The position numbers and the translations under genes are program-made. DNA of 21,534 bases from Thalassiosira profunda (taxonomy: Eukaryota; Bacillariophyta; Thalassiosirophyceae; Thalassiosirales; Thalassiosiraceae), in NCBI GenBank assembly GCA_036939355.1, contig JALLAP010000605.1:1-21534 (forward strand). The letters are read 5' to 3'. Position 1 is the stretch's first letter; each line of letters starts with the position of its first letter. The notes beneath the pieces were generated by a model that saw nothing but the letters and a program-made list of their open reading frames with translations, was not told the DNA's origin and did no database searches. This document shows positions 15,381 through 21,534 of this stretch, piece by piece.

Positions 15381-16169
15381 ATGAACGAGACGCAGGAGTC
15401 TGCGATTGCAGACTTCTTGCAGATTCTCGAGGAGCATCGGAAGAATTGCGAGCAGCAGGGCAAATATGTGGAGGCAGAGGTGGCGAAAAAGCGGTTCGAG
15501 GAGCTCAAAACGCACGAGGCGAATCGACGTCGAGAGTCGATGAAGGCCCAACAGATGAAGGAGCGGCTGGGCGTGGAGGAAGCGCACATGCTCGAATATC
15601 AGCAGTTCAATACGCAGTGGGACGCCAAATGCAAAGAGTTCGAGGACCAGTCTCAGTCACAAATAAATAGCATGAAAGAGCGCCATCTCGACGAGCTCAA
15701 GGAGTTCCAGCGGAGATTGCTGGAGAAGCAACAAAAGCCCAAGTTCTCGCCGGTGTTGCTCAACTACCGCAAGGTCGAGGAACACCTCGCCCGGTCGAAA
15801 AATTACAGCGAGGCGCACAAAGTCAAGGCCAAAGCGGATAAAATGGAGGCGAAGGAAACCGAGCAGTGGAATACGATGAAGCAGAAGGAGATGTTTCAGC
15901 ACGAGTCCAAATTCAAGGCGGCCAAGCGGCAGGAGCTGAGCGCTCTTCAGAAGCGCATCAAGGTGGGAAAGGAAGAGCAGGAGAAGCGTAGACGAACCGA
16001 GTTGGAGAGATTGATGCAGCGGTACGCAAACGTGAAGGCGGCGCTGAACACGACGCAGATCATTGAAACGCAGGAGGCCGAGAAGCAAGGGGTGGCTTTG
16101 GGAATAGTGCCTGCATCCAGCGACCACCGGAAAAGCGTGCGACGGAAGAGCGGTCTCACAAAAGGCTAG
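15381..16169 (+). CDS. Conserved-looking coiled-coil protein, 262 aa
   Basis: A single exon with its ATG at 15381. Almost the whole length is charged, Glu/Lys/Gln-rich helix with few Pro or Gly, as expected for a coiled coil: FLQILEEHRKNCEQQGKYVE, EVAKKRFEELKTHEANRRRE and KKRFEELK-type heptads. One break at about residues 114-125 (KQQKPKFSPVLLNY) probably separates two helices. After it, RKVEEHLARSKNYSEAHKVK and KADKMEAKETEQWN look family-conserved rather than random, and resemble coiled-coil proteins of flagellated protists. No enzymatic motif is seen. Centric diatoms retain flagellate sperm, so a cytoskeletal or axonemal link is possible but only speculation. The C-terminus is basic (RKSVRRKSGLTKG). 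Confidence 0.75.
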   Translation: MNETQESAIADFLQILEEHRKNCEQQGKYVEAEVAKKRFEELKTHEANRRRESMKAQQMKERLGVEEAHMLEYQQFNTQWDAKCKEFEDQSQSQINSMKERHLDELKEFQRRLLEKQQKPKFSPVLLNYRKVEEHLARSKNYSEAHKVKAKADKMEAKETEQWNTMKQKEMFQHESKFKAAKRQELSALQKRIKVGKEEQEKRRRTELERLMQRYANVKAALNTTQIIETQEAEKQGVALGIVPASSDHRKSVRRKSGLTKG

Positions 16170-16603
16170 GAGGCACAAATGCTAGTAACGCTTTCAGATT
16201 TTCTCAGCATCTCTACCATAGCTATCAAGCCCCGCGAATATTGGAAGGCCTCGGGGCGACGGCGGGGCGGAGCTGCTGTTGTGGGGTTCGGCACGAGGGC
16301 TAGAAGCGCCTGTCGTTTGTGAGAGGGAGGGCTTTGCTCTGTCATTTTTGTCGCCCTCCATCCCTCCGTCTCCCCCTCCCAACAAGCTCGAGCGACTTTG
16401 CTTTTGCAAGACCGGCAAGATGCGGTGAACGGGAAATCTGAGGGGGGGCAGTGCACCGAGGCGGAGTTGTGGGGGCGCCTTCTCGTCTCGAACACCCTTC
16501 CCACGATGCCTTGGTGCTTTGCGTCTTTGGTGTAGGTCAATGCGGCGGTGGACCGGACATATCGATGTGTTTGCGGCGAGAGAAGAGGAGCAGCAACGTG
16601 CAT
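16166..16603 (-). CDS. Doubtful small ORF in the spacer upstream of the vWA gene
   Basis: A 145-aa minus-strand frame from the ATG at 16603 fills most of the 535-bp spacer and overlaps the end of the coiled-coil gene by 4 bp. The protein is rich in Arg, Ser, Pro and Cys with no motif recognised. It could be chance in GC-rich DNA. It is listed so the spacer is described; the spacer must also hold the promoter of the plus-strand vWA gene. Confidence 0.2.
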   Translation of the reverse strand: MHVAAPLLSPQTHRYVRSTAALTYTKDAKHQGIVGRVFETRRRPHNSASVHCPPSDFPFTASCRSCKSKVARACWEGETEGWRATKMTEQSPPSHKRQALLALVPNPTTAAPPRRRPEAFQYSRGLIAMVEMLRKSESVTSICAS

Positions 16604-16704
16604 GCAGCTTGAAAGGGCAGTGTCAGGGAGTTCCCATTGTGTGGGATTGATCTTGCACGTGAGCCACACCACATTTGCAAATAGCCCACGCCGGCATTTC
16701 TACG
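16604..16704 (+). promoter_or_regulatory. Leader/promoter-proximal region of the CBM-vWA surface-protein gene
   Basis: About 100 bp directly upstream of the ATG at 16705. No clear core element is recognised. The in-frame TTG at 16675 is not considered a start. Confidence 0.25.
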
Positions 16705-19700
16705 ATGGATGTCGAACTCGGAGACCAGGAGGTCCCCGTTGGGGACGAAGATGCGACGATGACGGTCGCTGCTATTGCTAGCACCGGCGATGCAGGCGGG
16801 CCCGATGCGGCCGCGGGCACGCCATCGATGCCCACTTCAAATGCCGGCGCCACTTCAAATGCCGGCGCGGCCGGTGGCGACATGTCTTCGCAAGATGCAA
16901 CAGCAACATCTGATGCTGCGGCCGCCGAGGCTTCCTGGCGCAATCCATCCAGCACTGATGGAGAACCCCAATCGCCAGATGCAGTCAACGATGATACTGC
17001 AACTGCGGAAGCACCCAATGCAACAAACAATTCCCCGGAGAGAAAATTCAGCGTGTCCTATGCAGAGCCACCCAGGTGGCGATTCGTGAATGAAGCAAGG
17101 AAGTCGTTGGGCTATTCCTCCCATTCCGCGGGAACGGTCGTGCATGGAAAGACGGCCGAGGAACTTGGTGCTGTGTACGTCGCTCCAACCATTGCACAAG
17201 AGGAATCCGCCAAGACGAGAGAGGTGGGAGATTTATCTGCACCAGACATCAAATATCGCGGGTTCGGAAAGGAGCAAGAGGAAGTGGGGAGGCTCTCGAT
17301 CGATGGCACTGTCGGAGAGAATGTCGAACTCTTCGAGGGAGGGTGCGTCATATCGCACGATCCAAAAGAAGGCGGTGATCCGGAGAAACACTCGAGGATA
17401 TGGGCCCATTTCCAGCCGCAAAAGAAAGGCTCCAAACCCACCAAAGAGTACGGAAAGGAAAATCATACGACAGTCATGGAGTCCGAGTCCTCTGCAAAGC
17501 GTCTGCCCAAGGGAGTAGGGAAGCTGGCGTTCGATCCAGATGATTATGTCGACGCGCCGTTTGAGGGGGAAATCCCAAAGCGCGGCAAGACTGGTAATGT
17601 GCCCTCAGACAGTGGCCCGGCTGTGATGGCTGTTGCGCATACAGTGGGGGGCGCGTCCGCCACCAATGCAAGCCCAGAGGACACACAGGAATTGTCTCAC
17701 TCAGACGTTGGCGATGGATTCGACGACCAAGATAGCAAGGACGCGAAACACATTGAAGACGAATCGGACAATCGGGGTAGGAGACGAAAGAGACTGATCT
17801 TGTTGGTACCGTTGCTGCTGCTCCTCGTCGTGGGAGCAGTCGTTGGTGCCGTGTTGGGCAAGGAGAGGTCTTCGTCGCCAGACGCGATCGTGCCGGTTGC
17901 CGTCCTTGCCACCAACGACACAGTGATGCCATCCGCTTATCCCAGCGCTGAACCCTCGGAAGGCTTTCTTTGGCGGCCGGGATTGTCTCCAGATGGGCTG
18001 TTTGGTGGACTGACGATTCTCCCAAACGCAACTGAACGTCCATCATCTGCCCCCAGCATCACGCCTGGAGATGCAATTGTGGAGTCGACAGAGTCTCCCA
18101 GTACTCTCTCACCTTCGGGCAAACCGAGTATTGCGCCGTCTGGGTCGCCTTCTGGTCGCCCTGTAACGACGTCTCCCGTCAAGCAACCCACTCCATCGCC
18201 GTCGTCGCGGCCATCGGCACGGCCGGTGGCTTTGGCAACGCAATCGCCAACAATTCGACCAAGCAGTCGCTCGCCTAGCAAATCGCCTTCCCGTCTCCCA
18301 GTAAGTTCGCCTCCTACAAAACAGCCTTTGGAGTCTCTCGGTGGGTGCCCGGAAGCCTTTGATCCAACAATATACTACACGCCCGGCACGCGGGTCCAAT
18401 CTGGAGGCGTCGTATACGAATGTCTGAGCTACTCTTGTGGAAGCTTTGGCTTCGAACCTGGAGTGGGACCGCAATGGGAGGTAGGCTGGATTGTGAGGGG
18501 TTCGTGCAGCGGCACTGTGGCCCCAACAACAGCCACTCCGATACCTTTGCCCACACAGCCACCATCAGTTCCGCCGAGCCCATCTCCTACGCAGCAACCT
18601 GTGACACCGCCTCCCACAAAACAGCCTGTTGAATTCCTCGGAGGGTGCCCAAACGCTTTCGCCCCACAGGAATACGCCGTGGGATCGCAGGTGGAATCGC
18701 AGGGCATTGTTTACGAGTGCTTTCTGCCCCCTTGCGACACGTCGGGTTTTGCACCCTATTTCTCGGCAAGCCTTCTGGCAAATTGGTGGCGAGTGGTTGG
18801 CTCGTGCAGTGGCACGCTGGCACCGAGTCGATTTCCAACGAAGTCTCCGTCGAGGGCACCCTCCGGCAGGGTGAGTTTTGACGATCATATCTTCCTTCCT
18901 TGTGTGCACCTTGGCAACTCTCATTATTATGTAGCCCTCTGCAACTCCAACCAAGTCCACATCGGACCAACCTTCGGTGGAGGTGAGATCTTGTTAGACA
19001 CGATGAGACTCCTTTCAGTGATCCTTAGCCTGTGCCTGTGCTAATCCACCGTTTTCTTGGCCCGTGCATTTTCAGCCATCAAACAGCCCATCTGATCAGC
19101 CTAGTCGCAAGCCAACGCTTCAACCGACGCCCTCGCCAACGAAGCAGCCATCGAAGGAGCCGACATCCGAGCCAACATCCGAACCCAGTCGAAGGCCAAC
19201 ACCGCCTCCCACCAGCCTGACCGAGTCGCCCACGCTCAAACCGACCTGTGCCGAAAACGGCAACTTCAATCTTTGCGTAGCGATAGATATGAGCGGGTCG
19301 GTGTGCAACGGCAACAGTAACAGCCTCTGCGAGCAATGCGAGCCCGCAAGGCCCTTCACCTTCAACCAATGCAACTCGGGCGGCCTCAACAAGGCCTTGT
19401 GTTGCCCCAACTTCTCCAATGTGCTAGAATTTACCAAAGGATTGATCACAGAGCTGGGAGAGTTACCCACCCAACAAGACTTCAGTCTCGTCCACTTCGC
19501 GACAGACGTGACCATTGCAGCAACGTTGGAGTCGTGGCGGCAGTCCGTCAAATCACTGAATCAGTTCAAGTACTCGGGGGGAAAGACAAACCTGGCTGGC
19601 GCCATCAATTCCTGTCAGCAGACGTTGCGGTCATCGCCTCCGGATAGGAAGAACCTGTTGCTGGTGATCACGGATGGGGCTCCGTCGGTGCCTGAGTCCG

Positions 19701-19924
19701 ACCCCGAGGATGCAGCCATATCCGCCGCGGCTAAGGCGAAATTGCAGGATAGCTTCATCATTCCAGTCCTAATCGAGGAGTCCTTCGGCCAGTCGCCAGA
19801 GCTCACGTTTTTGGAGAACAACATTAGTTCCGACGGAAAGGTCTTTGTGGCGGATTTCGACGGCCTTGGCAGCATCGCCGACAGTCTGTTTGAGCAGGTG
19901 ACTTGTCAGGCCAATGAAAGATGA
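16705..19924 (+). CDS. Single-pass surface protein: TM, PT stalk, two chitin-binding-like modules, vWA domain
   Basis: Proposed structure is join(16705..18870,18935..18982,19076..19924), 1020 aa, with introns of 64 and 93 nt, both phase 0 (GTGAGT..TAG and GTGAGA..CAG). Residues 1-358 are acidic and disordered, with the 18-bp tandem TSNAGA near residue 45. A basic stop (RRRKR) precedes a TM helix at 364-385 (LILLVPLLLLLVVGAVVGAV). A Pro/Ser/Thr stalk (about 410-545) leads to two modules, Cys548-Cys601 and Cys648-Cys701, with G-x-x-V-x-x-x-G-x-V-Y-E-C cores like CBM5/12-type chitin-binding domains. They are 100 residues apart and clearly duplicated. After more PT stalk comes a von Willebrand A domain with complete MIDAS residues: Asp809, Ser811, Ser813 (DMSGS), Thr909 and Asp938 (ITDGAPS). 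A Cys-rich insert (about 815-845) follows the first MIDAS motif. Likely an adhesion protein at the cell surface or frustule; beta-chitin of diatoms is a possible ligand (inference). The architecture parallels the DNRLRE gene at 472-2795. Confidence 0.85.
16833..16868. repeat. Perfect 18-bp tandem duplication
   Basis: CACTTCAAATGCCGGCGC occurs twice back to back (16833-16850, 16851-16868). It encodes two TSNAGA units in the N-terminal disordered part of the vWA protein. Replication slippage is the likely origin. Confidence 0.9.
18935..18982 (+). other. 48-nt phase-0 mini-exon of the CBM-vWA gene
   Basis: Lies between an acceptor ATGTAG and a donor GTGAGA and encodes PSATPTKSTSDQPSVE. This continues the stalk between SPSRAPSGR and PSNSPSDQPSRKP. 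The flanking introns are phase 0, so the exon can be included or skipped without frame loss. Confidence 0.7.
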
Positions 19925-20027
19925 AAGAGGGTATGTAATGAAATGGTTGATAAACGTACCCCTGTTGACAAGCGCAACCTCCGAGCAGTTAGCAACTCTC
20001 CCAAATAATCGGGAGACGTTGCTGATT
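19925..20027. other. Convergent 3' spacer with a two-part stem-loop
   Basis: GCAAC (19992-19996) and CTCCC (19998-20002) pair with GGGAG (20011-20015) and GTTGC (20018-20022) around an AT-rich 8-nt loop. The stem has 10 bp interrupted by a small asymmetric bulge. It sits between the stops of the vWA and transporter genes and could take part in 3'-end formation of either transcript. Confidence 0.45.
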
Positions 20028-21534
20028 CTATGTTAGCTCTCGGTCACCCAAAGATGTTGTTTCAGAATCGTTTTCCATGCTCTGGTTCATCTCATCCTCT
20101 CCTTGTTGCAATACGCTGAAGTGGACTGGCTTTCTTGGAGCCACAAAGAGCAGTCCTATCAAAGCTATGCAAGCGATCACCATGAGATAATAGCCTGGGC
20201 TCTCCGGTCCTATTCGATCCACCATTTCTGTTGCAATAGCAGGAGCCATACCCCCACCACAGGCTTGTGCTATATTGTAACCGATGGACACCGATGTTAA
20301 TCGGGCCGCCGGCTCGAAGCTCTCTGCAAGCCAGGCCATCATCGGAGCTCCCCAGCAAGAGAGAGAAATGCCAAGGAGCATCTGCGCGCAAAACGCCCAT
20401 GTAGCATAACCCGTTCCAATCAGTTTGAGGCAGATTGGAGATAGGATACCCATTGCGACGCCACCCGTCGCCATCACTTTCTTTCTGCCAACCTTGTCAC
20501 TCAGATGGCCCGCAAACGGGAAGAGTAGACAAAGACTCAACCCAAGCGATGCACTGTTGACGGCAAAGGGGCTCGACACTGGCGGATCAATCAGATCCGC
20601 CATGTAGACCGCCATCCAGACAAACGTCAAGTAAAAGCCGGAACTCCACAGAAGCGGCACCATCGAACTTGCGAGCAGCGATCGAATATTAGACCTGCTG
20701 AATGCCAGGCATATTGGATTTGCAGCAGCACTTGTTGGAGCTCCGTGAGCATGGCCAGATTCATCGTCCTCGCCGTGGACTCTCAGATAGAAACCAGAGA
20801 CAGAGACCAGGATTCCACTCAAGAAAGGTATTCTGGCCCAACCAACCGGTGTAAGACATGCAATGATAGGGCGTATGTATGCAACCGCTGCTCTCACCTC
20901 CAGCCCCAAGAATGCAACGCCTCTTCACTCAGAGACCGCCGGATTATTGTAGCCACAAAGCCACCGAGCAACGTCCCAAAATTGGCAGCAGCCATAACGT
21001 ACGACCCATACAGCCCCCATTTCTCGTGCGGGTGCCTCTCCAACGTGAAGACCAAGCTGCTCATGAGCTGCCCCCCGACGCTCAGTCCCTGCAGCAACCG
21101 CACCAGAGTGAGCAATATAATGCTCATCGAACCAACGCTCGCATAGCCCGGCAAGCAGCCCATCGAGAACGTTGGAAAAGCCATCAGAAAAATTGATATG
21201 GTCAGCGCTCGGCGGCTGCCATACTTATCGCCGATGTAGCCCATCAACATTCCGCCGATGGGCCGCATGAAGAATGCGCCTCCGAATACGGCAAAGCTCT
21301 CTACAATCGCCGCGTGCCCATCTTGGTGCGGCGGGAAGAAGACGTCGCCCAGCACGTCTGAGAAGTAGCCGAACGCGGCGAAATCGTACCACTCCAGCAC
21401 ATTTCCGGCCACGCCGGCGATTGTTTTGGTCATGTCGTCCTCTTGGTGCGTCACCATGTGCTCTTCCTCGATTTCCTCTTCCACGTTGGCGAGGATGTCG
21501 ATGACGCTCTCCTCGTTGAAACTATCAGATGATT
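20028..21534 (-). CDS. MFS transporter, metabolite:H+ symporter (MHS) type, 5' end cut by the window
   Basis: Proposed structure is complement(join(20028..20832,20898..>21534)), 479 aa visible, with a 65-nt intron (GTGAGA..CAG). Splicing reads SWGWR-IPFLSGI, the usual MHS continuity. The frame stays open to the window edge, so the true start lies upstream; a Met within EEEHMVTHQEDDM is possible but not assumed. MHS signatures are GNVLEWYDFAAFGYFSDVLG, RPIGGMLMGYIGDKYGSRRA (MFS loop 2-3 motif), LVRLLQGLSVGGQLMSSLVF and a second-half GHLSDKVGRKKVM. About twelve hydrophobic segments can be seen. Relatives (ProP, KgtP, ShiA and citrate transporters) import osmolytes or organic acids with protons. 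The substrate cannot be told from the sequence. The C-terminal tail is acidic and Ser-rich (EDEMNQSMENDSETTS), typical of a regulated cytosolic tail. Plasma membrane location is likely. Confidence 0.88.

Noticed and set aside
16604..16672. WW-domain-like fragment (NPTQWELPD) on the minus strand
   Set aside because: Only the last few residues look like a WW domain; the first conserved Trp and the tyrosine block are missing, and the frame begins with GTG.
18871..19044. Read-through C-terminus with a hydrophobic end (MRLLSVILSLCLC)
   Set aside because: It results from reading a 64-nt intron and then the wrong frame of the mini-exon; splicing restores the PT pattern and the vWA domain.

Overview
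The window is nuclear DNA of a photosynthetic stramenopile, most likely a diatom. This rests on several things seen together. Genes are densely packed, and introns are short (59-93 nt) with GT..AG borders. Two predicted single-pass membrane proteins carry long Pro/Ser/Thr stalks of the kind common in diatom genomes. There are ankyrin-like repeats of the G-x-x-PLHxACR style. One enzyme starts with a signal peptide followed by an AAAL-AP junction that resembles the diatom plastid-import (ASAFAP-like) motif. The species cannot be fixed from the sequence alone.

Layout. 472-2795 (-): three-exon surface protein with a DNRLRE/CBM96-like ectodomain. 3326-3913 (+): magnesium-dependent phosphatase 1 (HAD). 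3973-5137 (-): two-exon octanoyltransferase (LipB/LIPT2 type), probably plastid. 5203-5395: a 193-bp foldback/MITE-like element with perfect 25-bp inverted ends and a possible 4-bp target duplication, inside the shared promoter region. 5430-6826 (+): two-exon TruA-type tRNA pseudouridine synthase. 6833-8126 (-): four-exon ankyrin-like protein. 8413-9219 (+): organelle-targeted protein resembling the C-terminal part of bacterial CvfB. 9350-10594 (-): RGG-rich protein with three CCCH zinc fingers. 10757-13282 (-): 841-residue orphan with internal repeats and a possible winged-helix end. 13787-14767 (+): MGNC-starting acidic protein. 14814-15350 (-): small orphan with a duplicated 17-residue motif. 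15381-16169 (+): coiled-coil protein. 16705-19924 (+): 1020-residue surface protein with TM, PT stalk, two chitin-binding-like modules and a vWA domain. 20028-21534 (-): MHS-type MFS transporter, 5' end outside the window.

No operon or obvious multi-gene system is visible. The genes are mostly housekeeping or lineage-specific and alternate in strand. Convergent stops lie as close as 6 bp and divergent starts as close as 30 bp. The most interesting signals are two phase-0 mini-exons encoding units of the PT stalk in two independent surface-protein genes, the MITE-like element in a bidirectional promoter, and several proteins with duplicated motifs of unknown function. All splice structures were inferred by eye from splice-site sequence, frame and protein-family continuity; no transcript data were available.
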